In this document: piece after piece, positions 36,394-45,246 of the stretch
Numbering within the stretch: the stretch's first letter is position 1
How the letters are laid out: each line of letters starts with the position of its first letter
Assembly: GCA_027493405.1 (NCBI GenBank)
Contig: JAOSKV010000008.1
Span: 62,001 to 126,000 of the forward strand
DNA length: 64,000 nt
DNA from: FEB-22 sp003105195
GTDB lineage: Bacteria > Pseudomonadota > Alphaproteobacteria > Rhizobiales > Xanthobacteraceae
Direction of reading: 5' to 3'
The notes under the pieces: generated by a model
Database searches by the model: none
The model's input: only the letters and a program-made list of their open reading frames with translations
What the model was told of the DNA's origin: nothing
Position numbers and translations under genes: made by a program

Positions 36394-37071
36394 TCAGGCC
36401 TCGCCCACGACCAGCACGTGCAGGCGGCGCGGGCCGTGGGCGCCGAGAATCAGCATCTGCTCGATGTCGGCGGAGCGCGACGGGCCCGTGATCATGTTCA
36501 CGGTGCGCGGCATCTCTCCGGCGCCGAATTTCTCACGCAGGCGCGCCAACACGGTCTCGTAGTCGCCGGCGACGTCGCGCGCCTCGACCACCACGATGTG
36601 GGTGTCGGGCAGGAAGTTGAGCGTCGTCGGATTGTCGCGTCCCGAAAGCAGGATCAGCGTGCCGGTCTCGGCGACGCCGCCGAAGGCGTGCGAGACCGCG
36701 ACCAGCTGATGGCCGTCGGAGGCGCCGGTGGTCACCTCCAGGGCGCCTGCGCGCTCCCAGGGCAGGCCGGCGAGGCGCGGATCGTCGCCGCGGCGCACCG
36801 CCATCGGCAGGTTGTGCGCGCGCAGGAAGGCCGCGACCGCGGCCGGCACGTCCTCGGCGCGGGGGAGCTTCGCGACCGTGCCGGCGGCGGCCTCCACCAT
36901 CTGGCGGAAGACTTCGAGCCGCTCGGCGGGCGGGCGCTGTCCGCGCTCCGGGACGAGGCCGCGCGGATGATGCGCGAGGCGATCGGCCACGGCCTGGCGG
37001 CGCGGCGCCTCGCGGCCGCTGACGCCGAGCGAGCGGCGGATCGAGCCGAGCACGACCTCGCGGCTGCTCAT
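36394..37071 (-). CDS. lutC: Lactate utilization protein C (LUD domain)
   Basis: A 225-residue LUD-domain protein, third subunit of the LutABC L-lactate oxidising complex. Typical blocks: GALEVTTGASDGHQLVAVSHAFGGVAETGTLILLSG, then LNFLPDTHIVVV and NMITGPSRSADIEQMLILGAHGP. ATG 37071 overlaps the lutB stop as ATGA and has an AGGAAA site. In the usual order lutA-lutB-lutC. Confidence 0.95.
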   Translation of the reverse strand: MSSREVVLGSIRRSLGVSGREAPRRQAVADRLAHHPRGLVPERGQRPPAERLEVFRQMVEAAAGTVAKLPRAEDVPAAVAAFLRAHNLPMAVRRGDDPRLAGLPWERAGALEVTTGASDGHQLVAVSHAFGGVAETGTLILLSGRDNPTTLNFLPDTHIVVVEARDVAGDYETVLARLREKFGAGEMPRTVNMITGPSRSADIEQMLILGAHGPRRLHVLVVGEA

Positions 37072-38492
37072 CGGCGTTTCCTCCCGCGCCACTGCGCCTG
37101 GAAGGTGCGCTGCTCGGGCGCCGGGAAATCGCGATGGCGGGTCCAGCCGCCGGCGAGCGGCAGCGAGCGGAAGCGGCCCTTGGAGCGGCCGAGCCAGCCG
37201 AGGCCGAAGGCGGCCGCCGAGGTGGCCAGGGCGTAGAGCCGCGGGCGCTTCGCCAGGAACGCCCACACGGCGAGCCCGTAGCGCATCGTCGCGGGCTGCA
37301 AATGGCGCTCGAATTCGCGCTCGCGCCAGCGGCGCATCATGCGCGGCAGCGGGATGCGGACCGGGCACACCGCCTCGCAGCGGCCGCAGAACGTGGAGGC
37401 GTTCGGCAGGTGCCCGGCCTTGTCGACGCCGATCAGGCTCGGGGTCAGCACCGCGCCCATCGGACCCGGATAGACCCAGCCATAGGCGTGGCCGCCGACC
37501 GCGTGATAGACCGGGCAGTGGTTCATGCAGGCGCCGCAGCGGATGCAGCGGAGCATGTCCTGGAAGTCGCCGCCCAGCATCGACGAGCGACCATTGTCGA
37601 GAATCACGACGTGGTACTCGCCGGGCCCGTCGGGGTCGTCCGGGCGGCGCGGGCCGGTCGAGATCGTGGTGTAGACCGACATCTCCTGGCCGGTCGCCGA
37701 GCGGGCGAGCACGCGCAGGATCTGCGACGCGTCCTCCAGCGTCGGCACCAGCTTCTCGATGGTGGCGAGCACGATGTGGATCTTCGGCAGGGTCTGCGAG
37801 AGGTCGCCGTTGCCCTCGTTGGTGACGATGATCGACGAGCCGGTCTCGGCGACCAGGAAGTTCGCGCCCGTGATGCCGACATCGGCGGCGAGGAAGCGCT
37901 CGCGCAGCACGGCGCGCGCCTCCGCCAGCAGCGTGGTGTGCTCCTCGAGGTTGCGGTCCGCCGGCAGGTGCGTGTGCACGCGGCGGAAGTCGGCCTCGAT
38001 CTGCGCCTTGGTGAGGTGCACCGCCGGCGCGATGATGTGCGAGGGCAGTTCGCCGCGGATCTGGATCAGGTACTCGCCGAGGTCGGTCTCGACCGGCGTA
38101 ATGCCGTGGCTCTCCAGGTGGGCGTTGATCGCGATCTCCTCGCCCACCATGGACTTGCCCTTGGTGACGGTCTTCGCGTCGACCTTGCGGCAGATGCCGA
38201 GGATGATCGCGCGCGCCTCCTCGGCGCTCACCGCATAGTGGATCTGCCCGCCCGCCGCCGTGAGGCGCTGCTCGTAGGCTTCGAGGTAGAGATCGAGATG
38301 GGCGAGCGTGTGGTCCTTGATGTCGCGCGCGGCATCGCGCAGCGCCTCGAACTCGGGCAGCTTGTCGGCGGACGCCCGGCGCTTGGCGATGAAATTCACC
38401 TCGACGGATTTCAGCGCCTGCTGCAGGTCGACGTCGGCGAGCGCGGCCCTGGCGTTCTCCTTGAAGGCCGGCGAGGTGACGATCTCGCTCAT
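37068..38492 (-). CDS. lutB: Lactate utilization iron-sulfur protein B
   Basis: A 474-residue iron-sulfur LUD protein. N-terminal LUD domain: KSMVGEEIAINAHLESHG, and SGSSIIVTNEGNGDLSQTLPKIHIVL-like segments. C-terminal 4Fe-4S pair: CIRCGACMNHCPVY and CGRCEAVCPVRIPLPR. It transfers electrons in L-lactate oxidation to pyruvate. The start overlaps the lutA stop by four bases and the stop overlaps the lutC start by four, so the three genes are translationally coupled. Confidence 0.96.
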   Translation of the reverse strand: MSEIVTSPAFKENARAALADVDLQQALKSVEVNFIAKRRASADKLPEFEALRDAARDIKDHTLAHLDLYLEAYEQRLTAAGGQIHYAVSAEEARAIILGICRKVDAKTVTKGKSMVGEEIAINAHLESHGITPVETDLGEYLIQIRGELPSHIIAPAVHLTKAQIEADFRRVHTHLPADRNLEEHTTLLAEARAVLRERFLAADVGITGANFLVAETGSSIIVTNEGNGDLSQTLPKIHIVLATIEKLVPTLEDASQILRVLARSATGQEMSVYTTISTGPRRPDDPDGPGEYHVVILDNGRSSMLGGDFQDMLRCIRCGACMNHCPVYHAVGGHAYGWVYPGPMGAVLTPSLIGVDKAGHLPNASTFCGRCEAVCPVRIPLPRMMRRWREREFERHLQPATMRYGLAVWAFLAKRPRLYALATSAAAFGLGWLGRSKGRFRSLPLAGGWTRHRDFPAPEQRTFQAQWRGRKRR

Positions 38493-39265
38493 GGCTCGCC
38501 CTTCTCGCCGATCGAGGCCCCGTCGGCCATGCCGGCCAGCACCTCGGCGACGTGACGCACCCGCACCTGCGATCCTTCGCGCTGCAGCTTGCCCGCGATG
38601 TTCATGAGGCAGCCGAGATCGCCGGCGAGCAACGTGCCGGCACCGCTCGCCGCGACGTTCGCGACCTTCTTGCCGACGATGGTCGCGGAGATTTCCGGAT
38701 ACTTGACGCAGAAGGTGCCGCCGAAGCCGCAGCAGACGTCGGCATCGCGCAGCTCCGCGAGCTCGAGGCCGCGCACGCTCGCGAGCAGCGCGCGCGGCTG
38801 CGCGTGCACGCCGAGCTCGCGCAGGCCCGAGCAGGAATCGTGATAGGTGACGCTGCCCGCGAAGGCGGCGTCCACGCGCTTCACGCCGCGCACGTCGACC
38901 AGGAACGAGATCAGCTCGTGGGTCTTGGCCGCGAAGGCCTCGGCGCGCGGCAGCCAGTTCGGATCGCCGTGGAACAGCTCCGGGTAGTGGACCTTGAGCA
39001 TGCCGGCGCAGGAGCCCGACGGCGCGACCACGTAGTCGTAGGGCGCGAAGGTCGCGATCACCTGCTCGGCGATCTCGCGCGTCGTGGCGCGGTCGCCCGA
39101 ATTGAAGGCCGGCTGGCCGCAGCAGGCCTGGCGCGGCACCTCGACGCTGCAGCCCGCCTGCTCGATCAGCTTGACCGCGGCGAACCCGACCGTCGGGCGG
39201 ATGAAATCGACCAGGCAAGTGACGAACAGCCCGACCCGCGGCTGCGCCGTGGCGGATACGCCCAT
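38489..39265 (-). CDS. lutA: Lactate utilization protein A (CCG-domain)
   Basis: A 258-residue protein with two cysteine-rich CCG domains: CLVDFIRP, PRQACCGQPAFNSGD, and DVCCGFGGTFCVKYPE with GDLGCLMNI. Such domains carry Fe-S clusters. The GGGAGGG site lies 7 bases before ATG 39265. It is the first gene of the lutABC operon. A TetR-family gene lies 185 bases upstream on the same strand and could regulate it, though lut operons are more often under GntR-type control. Confidence 0.95.
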   Translation of the reverse strand: MGVSATAQPRVGLFVTCLVDFIRPTVGFAAVKLIEQAGCSVEVPRQACCGQPAFNSGDRATTREIAEQVIATFAPYDYVVAPSGSCAGMLKVHYPELFHGDPNWLPRAEAFAAKTHELISFLVDVRGVKRVDAAFAGSVTYHDSCSGLRELGVHAQPRALLASVRGLELAELRDADVCCGFGGTFCVKYPEISATIVGKKVANVAASGAGTLLAGDLGCLMNIAGKLQREGSQVRVRHVAEVLAGMADGASIGEKGEP

Positions 39266-39384
39266 GAACCCCGTCCCTCCCGGCCGATCCCCGGCCGCGC
39301 TGCCAACACGTTGCCGACATTGGCGGAAGGGACCCGGTCAGGCAAGCCGGGCGGCACCGGCGTGCAGCCTGGAGTAGCCTGTAG

Positions 39385-39416
39385 GGTGCAATAGCCGCGC
39401 AGCGGCGTATTGCACC
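39385..39416. repeat. Palindromic intergenic element
   Basis: GGTGCAATA and TATTGCACC (9 bp each) extended by GCCGC/GCGGC with a one-base bulge, just after the TetR gene stop. This form (GGTGCAATA...TATTGCACC) resembles dispersed rhizobial palindromic elements; it may also help to end the TetR transcript. Confidence 0.55.
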
Positions 39417-39449
39417 AGCAGCGCGCACCCGGATGCGCGGACGGTGCGC

Positions 39450-40103
39450 TCAGTGCTCCCTGAGGAACAGCAGCCGGATGTGGTCGCGGTAGGCGAGGAT
39501 CTGCTTCGGCAGGATGGCGCCGTCGCGCAGCACGCGGGAGACCATGATGCCGCCCTCGACCAAAGTGGCGGCCATGTCGGCGAGCACGTCGAGGTCGACC
39601 GGGATGCGCGGCGGATGGAGCGCCGCGATCTCGGCGAGGTGGCCGCGGAAGCGCGCGCGCCAGGCGCGCACGCCGGCGGCGTTGAGGTCGCGGATCTCCT
39701 GGCTGAACAGCGTGTCCTGGTAGCAGTAGGACGCCGCGAGGCACCCCGGATGGGCGCCCGGCAGGTCCGCGAGCATCTCGGCGAACAGCTTGAGCGCGAT
39801 CAGGAAGCGGTGCAGCGGATCCTCGTGCAGCTCGGCGGCGCGGCCGAACAGGTCGTCGAGAACCACCTCGTCGCGCTCCAGGTAGCGCGTGAGCAGCGCC
39901 TTGGCGAGCTCGCCCTTGTCGCGGAAGTGATAGAAGAACCCGCTCTTGGTGATGCCGGCAGCAACGATCAGCTCGTCGATCGAGGTCGCCGCGAATCCCT
40001 TCTCGAGCACGGCGCGCTCGGCGAGATCGAGCAGGCGCTCGCGCGTCTCGCCGCGCTTGCGGCCGGCGCGCTCGAGCACGACTCCGTCGGTTCGTTCCAG
40101 CAT
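39450..40103 (-). CDS. TetR/AcrR family regulator
   Basis: A 217-residue regulator with a canonical HTH: ERAVLEKGFAATSIDELIVAAGITKSGFFYHFRDKGELAKAL. The C-terminal domain contains HPGCLAASYCYQDTLFSQEIRDL, seen in TetR_C_16-like members. ATG 40103 (MLERTDGVVLERAGRKRGETRERLL). The perfect inverted repeat at 40139-40155 is the likely binding site. The target could be lutABC (downstream) or the divergent DUF1127/TTC38 genes. Confidence 0.9.
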   Translation of the reverse strand: MLERTDGVVLERAGRKRGETRERLLDLAERAVLEKGFAATSIDELIVAAGITKSGFFYHFRDKGELAKALLTRYLERDEVVLDDLFGRAAELHEDPLHRFLIALKLFAEMLADLPGAHPGCLAASYCYQDTLFSQEIRDLNAAGVRAWRARFRGHLAEIAALHPPRIPVDLDVLADMAATLVEGGIMVSRVLRDGAILPKQILAYRDHIRLLFLREH

Positions 40104-40138
40104 GACCCGCCTGTTCCGGTTGTTGCGCCCTGCCGGCG

Positions 40139-40155
40139 CTGTACCACGGGTACAG
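40139..40155. promoter_or_regulatory. TetR operator, with half-copy at 40250
   Basis: CTGTACC-ACG-GGTACAG is a perfect inverted repeat 36 bases upstream of the TetR start. The 11-mer GCTGTACCACG recurs at 40250-40260, followed by AGTTCG, a degenerate second half. This is consistent with control of both the regulator and the divergent plus-strand genes. Confidence 0.65.
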
Positions 40156-40390
40156 TTTCGGCAGTGTTTCGTCCGTGTATCGCGCCGAAACGATCGCCCG
40201 GACGCGCCTTAAGTCGTTGAGCCCGCGGCTGACTTTTTTGTTATCCGCGGCTGTACCACGAGTTCGCTGCCGCGGGCGCCCAGTCCCGGTAGTCTGCCCC
40301 CGACGCAAAGCGCCGATGCGCCGCGCGCGACGGCGTCGCCACCATCCGTCGAAGCCAAGCCACCGGCACCGTGCGTGCCAAGGAGGACCC

Positions 40391-40624
40391 ATGCTTCCGA
40401 TTCTCGCCGGCCTGCAGGCCCGCAAGGCGCTGGTTGCGCTCTTGGCGGTCCGCGCATGCCTGCGCGGAGCGGCCGCGCGGTGCCTGCGCGCCTATGCGGA
40501 CTACCAGGTCCGCCGCGCGATCGACCGGCTGCAGCGGCTCGACGACGGCACGCTCGACGTCGCCCGCCTGGGCCTCGCCGTGTCGCGCCAGGCGAGTCTC
40601 GTCGCGCTCGGCGGCCGGCGCTGA
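40391..40624 (+). CDS. DUF1127-like small protein
   Basis: A 77-residue basic protein: an Ala/Leu-rich start followed by AYADYQVRRAIDRLQRLDDGTLDVARLGLAVSR. The last part follows the DUF1127 (YjiS) pattern of an RRxxREL-x-x-LDDR-x-L-x-DIGL helix. AGGAGG lies four bases before ATG 40391. DUF1127 proteins affect phosphate, redox or carbon metabolism in rhizobia; the role here is unknown. It precedes the TTC38-like gene by 28 bases and is probably cotranscribed. Confidence 0.6.
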   Translation: MLPILAGLQARKALVALLAVRACLRGAAARCLRAYADYQVRRAIDRLQRLDDGTLDVARLGLAVSRQASLVALGGRR

Positions 40625-40652
40625 ACCCACAAGCCATCCACGAGGAACCCCC

Positions 40653-41975
40653 ATGACCACCACCGACATCCGCGGCCACCAGCTCACCGGCGCCACCCCC
40701 ACGGCGCTGCGCCACTACGAGACCGCGCTCCGGCAGTTCGCGCTCTATGTCGGCGACCCGGTCGCCAGCGTCGACCAGGCGATCGCGGCGAGCCCCGACT
40801 TCGTGATGGCGCACGCCTTCCGGGCGTGGCTGCACCTGCTCGGCACGGAGCCGGCCGGCCTGCCGGTCGCGCGCGAGGCGCTCGCCGCCGTGAAGGCGCT
40901 GCCCGCGACCACCCAGGAGCAGGGCCACCTGACCGCGATCGGCCACCTGATCGCGGGCCGCTGGCAGGCCGCCTCCCAGACGCTCGAGGACGTGACGGTC
41001 GCGAGCCCGCGCGACCTGCTCGCGCTGCAGGCCGGACACGTGATCGACTTCTTCCGCGGCGACGCGCGCATGCTGCGCGACCGCATCGCTCGCGCGCTGC
41101 CGGCCTGGTCGAAGGGCGTGCCCGGCCATCACGCGGTGCTCGGCATGCAGGCCTTCGGCCTCGAGGAGAGCGGCGACTACGCGGCCGCCGAGAAGAGCGG
41201 GCGCAAGGCCGTGGAGCTCGAGCGCCGCGACAGCTGGGCGCAGCACGCGGTCGCCCACGTGATGGAGATGCAGGGCCGGCAGAAGGACGGCATCCGCTGG
41301 ATGGAGAACAACACCGAGGGCTGGTCGAAGGACAATTTCTTCGCGGTCCACAACTGGTGGCATCTCGCCCTCTACTACCTGGACCTCGGCGAGACCGAGC
41401 GGGTGCTCGACCTGTTCGACGGCCCGATCTACGGCGCGCGCTCCAAGGTCGTGCTCGACATGATCGACGCCTCGGCGATGCTGTGGCGCCTGCACCTGCG
41501 CGGCATCGACGTGGGCGCGCGCTGGGACTGGGTGGCGGACGCCTGGGAGCCGATCGCGGACGCCGGCAACTACGCCTTCAACGACGTACACGCCATGATG
41601 GCCTTCGTCGGCGCCGGCCGCAGCGAGGCGATCCGCAAGGTGTTCGCCGCGCAGGCCGAAGCGATGAACGGCGCGGGCGACAATGCGAGCTTCACGCGCG
41701 AGGTCGGGCACCCGGTCGCCAAGGCGATCAAGGCGTTCGGCGACGCCGACTACGACGAGGTCGTGCGCCTGCTGCGCCCCGTGCGCAACATCGCGCATCG
41801 CTTCGGCGGCAGCCACGCGCAGCGCGACGTGCTCGACCTCACGCTGATCGAGGCGGCGATGCGCGCGAACCGGCAGGCGCTCGCCGCCGCGCTCGCCGCC
41901 GAGCGCGCCGCCATGCGCCCGACCAGCCCGCTGGCGCGGCTGTTCGTGCAGCGCGCCACCCGGCTCGCGGCGTGA
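40653..41975 (+). CDS. TTC38-like tetratricopeptide protein
   Basis: A 440-residue cytoplasmic protein built from TPR helices, resembling tetratricopeptide repeat protein 38. Diagnostic parts are HHAVLGMQAFGLEESGDYAAAEKSGRKAVELERRDSWAQHAVAHVMEMQGR and NFFAVHNWWHLALYYLDLGE. TPR proteins mediate protein contacts; no partner is known. GAGGA precedes ATG 40653. The alpha/beta hydrolase gene starts 11 bases after its stop, making an operon of three genes with the DUF1127-like protein. Confidence 0.88.
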   Translation: MTTTDIRGHQLTGATPTALRHYETALRQFALYVGDPVASVDQAIAASPDFVMAHAFRAWLHLLGTEPAGLPVAREALAAVKALPATTQEQGHLTAIGHLIAGRWQAASQTLEDVTVASPRDLLALQAGHVIDFFRGDARMLRDRIARALPAWSKGVPGHHAVLGMQAFGLEESGDYAAAEKSGRKAVELERRDSWAQHAVAHVMEMQGRQKDGIRWMENNTEGWSKDNFFAVHNWWHLALYYLDLGETERVLDLFDGPIYGARSKVVLDMIDASAMLWRLHLRGIDVGARWDWVADAWEPIADAGNYAFNDVHAMMAFVGAGRSEAIRKVFAAQAEAMNGAGDNASFTREVGHPVAKAIKAFGDADYDEVVRLLRPVRNIAHRFGGSHAQRDVLDLTLIEAAMRANRQALAAALAAERAAMRPTSPLARLFVQRATRLAA

Positions 41976-41986
41976 GGGAGGCACGC

Positions 41987-42825
41987 ATGACCCCGCGCAC
42001 GATCGCGCTCGCGAGCGGCGTCACGCTCGAATATGTCGAGCACGGCGACCCTCACGGCCTCCCCGTCGTCTGCCTGCACGGCTGGCCCGACTCCTGGCGC
42101 TCCTACGAGACCATGCTGCCGCACCTGCCGGCGCGCCTGCGCGCGATCGCGCCGTCGCATCGCGGCTTCGGCGGCTCCAGCCGGCTCGCGACCGGCTACC
42201 GGCCGGCGGACCTCGCGGCCGACCTGCGCGCGTTCATGGACGCGCTCGGGATCCTGCGCGCCGTGGTCGTCGGCCATTCCATGGGCAGCATCGTCGCGCT
42301 GCGCTTCGCAGTCGATTTCCCGGAGCGTGTCGCCGGCCTCGGCCTGATCGGCGCGCTCACCGGGCTCAGGGATCACGCGGTCGGCCGGGAACTCTGGGAG
42401 CAGGCGGTCCGCGACCTCGCCGATCCGATCGACCCCGGTTTCGTGCGCGATTTCCAGGAGAGCACGCTGGCGCTGCCGGCGCCGGCGGGCTTCGTCGACA
42501 CCATCGTCGCCGAGAGCCTGAAGGCGCCCGCGCGGGTCTGGCGCGCCGCGTTCGAGGGCATGCTGGGCGAGGAGCTCAGCGACGCGCTCGGCGGCATCGC
42601 GGCGCCGACCTTCATCATGTGGGGCGACCAGGACGGCCTCGCCGACCGCGCGAGACCCAGGAGCGGCTCGCGAGCCGGATCGCGGGCGCGAAGCTCGTGA
42701 TCTACCGCGGCTGCGGCCACAGCCCGCAATGGGAGCGCCCCGACCGGATCGCCGCGGACCTCGCGGCGTTCATCGCAGCGGACGTGGCGGAGGGCGTGTC
42801 GCGGCGGACGAGGAGTGCCGCGTAG
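41987..42825 (+). CDS. Alpha/beta hydrolase, one frameshift
   Basis: A hydrolase of about 280 residues. Oxyanion motif CLHGWPDSW; nucleophile elbow VVVGHSMGSIVAL (Ser); acid in IMWGDQDGL; catalytic His in IYRGCGHSPQWERP. The frame shifts near 42650 between DGLADRA and TQERLASRIAGAKL. The downstream part carries the catalytic His, so the assembled frame alone would yield an inactive truncated protein; an indel error is likely. GGGAGG lies 7 bases before the ATG. Substrate unknown; the fold resembles epoxide hydrolases/haloalkane dehalogenases. Confidence 0.85.
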
Positions 42826-42895
42826 ATCTCCCTCGCCAGTTGATTGAGGGCGCCGGCATCAGCAAGCCTCTGGTTCGGCGTGCGACGAGCGACGG

Positions 42896-43384
42896 CTATT
42901 CCTCCTTGTAACCATACTCCGGGACGTTGCCGGAGTTCCCGTAGTACTTGTAGGGGAGGAACTTGCCCGACATGGTGATCTTGACGCGGTCGCCCTTGGG
43001 GTTGGGAAGACGCTCCATCACCATGTCGAAATCGATGGCCGACATGATGCCGTCGCCGAACTCCTCCTCGATCAGCGCTTTCCAGGCCGGGCCGTTCACC
43101 ATCACGAGCTCGTAGAAGCGGTAGATCAGCGGGTCGGTCGGCGGCATCGGCACGCCGGCGCCGCGCATCGGCACCTCGTTGAGCATGGCGGTCTCGGCCT
43201 TGCTCAGGCCGAACAGGTCGCCGGCCTTGGCGGCCTGCGGCTTGGTGAGCTTCATCTGCCCGAGCAGCGCGCCGACCACGAGCACCGGCGAGGCGCCGCC
43301 GATCGCGTCGACGACGTGCTTCCAGCTCCAGCCCTTCTCGCGCTTGATGTCGAGAATTTTCTCGGTGAGGTCGGCACGCTTCAT
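42896..43384 (-). CDS. cynS: Cyanate hydratase (cyanase)
   Basis: Converts cyanate and bicarbonate to ammonia and carbon dioxide. 162 residues (E. coli 156). N-terminal DNA-binding-like helices (LTEKILDIKREKGWSWKHV) and C-terminal catalytic fold with the Arg and Glu of IYRFYELVMVNGP and the Ser of GIMSAIDFDM, then VKITMSGKFLPYKYY. It is the last gene of the minus-strand cluster with an NrtABD/CynABD-type transporter, which supports a cyanate uptake and detoxification role giving nitrogen. Confidence 0.97.
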   Translation of the reverse strand: MKRADLTEKILDIKREKGWSWKHVVDAIGGASPVLVVGALLGQMKLTKPQAAKAGDLFGLSKAETAMLNEVPMRGAGVPMPPTDPLIYRFYELVMVNGPAWKALIEEEFGDGIMSAIDFDMVMERLPNPKGDRVKITMSGKFLPYKYYGNSGNVPEYGYKEE

Positions 43385-43408
43385 GGTTCTCTCCTGGCGC
43401 TTTCGTGA

Positions 43409-44323
43409 CTACAGCCGCGAGACGCCGGCGCGCCGCCGCCGGCTCGCTAATGGCCGACTCGTACCGGCCGACTCGATGATGCCGGGGCGCACCATCGCCA
43501 CGTTGCGCGGGTCGAAGCCCTTGGCGGCGATCTCCTCGGCGAAGCTCTTGGAGCGCGTCACCAGGAAGTCGATGATGTGGTTGCGCACCGCGTAGTAGAG
43601 CGGGTGGCGGTGGATCTCGGCACGCGCGCGCGACTTCGGCAGCGGGTTCTCGACGATCTCGGCGAGCTTGGCGTCCGGCCCGTTGGTCATCAGCACGATG
43701 CGGTCGGCGAGGTAGATCGCCTCGTCCACGTCGTGGGTGATCATGAAGGCGGTCTGTCCGGTCTCCAGGCAGATGCGGCGCACCTCGTCCTGCAGGGTGC
43801 CGCGGGTGAGCGCGTCGAGCGCCGAGAACGGCTCGTCCATCAGCATGATCTTGGGCTCGATCGCGAGCGCGCGGGCGATGCCGACCCGCTGCTTCATGCC
43901 GCCCGAGAGCTCGGCGGGGCGCTTGTGCTCGGCGCCGGCGAGGCCGACGAGGTCGATGAACCTCTGGGCGTGCGCGCGCACCTGGCTCGCCGACCACTTG
44001 CGCCACCTGGAGGAGACCGCATAGGCGACGTTGCCGATCACGCTGCGCCAGGGCAGCAGCGCGTGGCTCTGGAAGATCACGGCGCGGTCGAGGCTCGGGC
44101 CCTCGATCGCCTGGCCGTCGACGATCACGGAGCCCTCGGAGGGGCGGTCGAGGCCGGCCAGGATGTTGAGCACCGTGGTCTTGCCGCAGCCGGAATGGCC
44201 GATCACGCAGACGAACTCGCCGCGCCGCATGGCGAGCCAGAGATCCTCGAACACGGTGGTCGCGCCGGCCGGCGACGGATAGCGCCGCGCGATCCCCTCG
44301 ATGGAGATGAAGCGGTCAGCCAT
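43409..44323 (-). CDS. Nitrate/cyanate-type ABC transporter ATP-binding protein
   Basis: A 304-residue ATPase of the NrtD/CynD/TauB group. Walker A GHSGCGKTTVLNILAG, Q-loop FQSHALLPW, signature LSGGMKQRVGIARAL, Walker B MLMDEPFSALDAL and H-loop FMITHDVDEAIYLAD. ATG 44323 (MADRFISIEGI). Its upstream frame is continuous with the permease because that gene lacks a stop as assembled. It energises the importer next to cynS. Confidence 0.93.
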   Translation of the reverse strand: MADRFISIEGIARRYPSPAGATTVFEDLWLAMRRGEFVCVIGHSGCGKTTVLNILAGLDRPSEGSVIVDGQAIEGPSLDRAVIFQSHALLPWRSVIGNVAYAVSSRWRKWSASQVRAHAQRFIDLVGLAGAEHKRPAELSGGMKQRVGIARALAIEPKIMLMDEPFSALDALTRGTLQDEVRRICLETGQTAFMITHDVDEAIYLADRIVLMTNGPDAKLAEIVENPLPKSRARAEIHRHPLYYAVRNHIIDFLVTRSKSFAEEIAAKGFDPRNVAMVRPGIIESAGTSRPLASRRRRAGVSRL

Positions 44324-44392
44324 GGGAAACACCGAGGCAAAGTGTTTGCGATGCGGCCCGGTTCGTTGCACAGAAATGGACAACCCCCACCA

Positions 44393-44426
44393 CCCCCCCC
44401 CCGAGAAACACAAGGGGGGGGGGGGG
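44393..44426. repeat. C10 and G13 homopolymer arms around an 11-base loop
   Basis: Ten C (44393-44402), GAGAAACACAA, then thirteen G (44414-44426) lie exactly where the permease gene should end. The arms can form a GC-only hairpin and the G-rich strand could form a quadruplex. The permease stop codon and last residues are missing here. It may be an assembly artefact or an unstable simple-sequence tract. Confidence 0.7.
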
Positions 44427-45235
44427 CGGGCGAGGACCTGGTCGAGGGCCATGCCGACCAGGCCGATCACCACGATGGCGGTGATCACGTTGGTGATCGA
44501 CAGGTTGTTCCACTCGTTCCAGACGAAGTAGCCGATGCCGGTGCCGCCGACGAGCATCTCGGCGGCGACGATCACCAGCCAGGCGATGCCGATCGAGATG
44601 CGCATGCCGGTGAGGATGGTGGGCGCGGCGGCCGGCAGGATGATCGTGAAGGCGCGGCGCAGCACGCCGACTTCGAGGGTGCGCGCGACGTCGAGCCATT
44701 CGCGGCGCACCGCGGCGACGCCGAAGGCGGTGTTGATCATCATCGGCCAGAGCGAGCAGATGAAGATCACGAAGATCGCCGACAGGCTCGAATCCTTGAT
44801 GGTGTAGAGGGCGAGCGGCATCCAGGCGAGCGGCGAGATCGGCTTGAGCACCTGGATGAACGGATCGAGCGCGCGGCTCATCAGCGGCGACATGCCGATC
44901 AGGAAGCCGATCGGCACCGCCACCGCCACGGCGAGCAGATAGCCGATGCCGACGCGTGCCATCGAGTAGGCGAGCTGGATGCCGACCCCCTTGTCGTTCG
45001 GGCCCTTGTCGTAGAAGGGCTGGCGCAGGTGCTCGAGGAGCTTGGCGCCGACCTCGAGGGGCCCCGGCATCGCCGACTTGCCCTGGGTCGCGGTCGCGCC
45101 CATGAGCTTGGCATATTCGGGGTCCATGTCGGCGACCGCGCCCGTGCCCGCCGTGCCGATGTGCCAGGCGAGCAGGAAGGCCACGAACAGCGCGATCGAG
45201 ACGATGGCGGCGCGCAGCGTGAGGGACGCGGTCAC
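44427..45235 (-). CDS. Nitrate/cyanate-type ABC transporter permease (3' end disrupted)
   Basis: The membrane subunit of the importer (NrtB/SsuC-like), about 270 residues visible. GTG 45235 with GAGGGAG upstream. Hydrophobic helices and the EAA loop (EWLDVARTLEVGVLRRAFTIILPAAAPTILTGMRISIGIAWLVIVAAEML) identify it. The normal ending MALDQVLAR is followed by a poly-C/poly-G stretch without a stop and the frame runs into the ATPase gene. I infer that the last few residues and the stop were lost or miscalled. It lies 12 bases after the binding-protein stop. Confidence 0.85.
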
Positions 45236-45246
45236 GTCGGGCTCCC

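Noticed and set aside
43409..45235. Apparent permease-ATPase fusion protein of 608 residues
   Set aside because: The join runs through the poly-C/poly-G tract with nonsense residues, and a normal ATG for the ATPase follows; loss of the permease stop is more likely.
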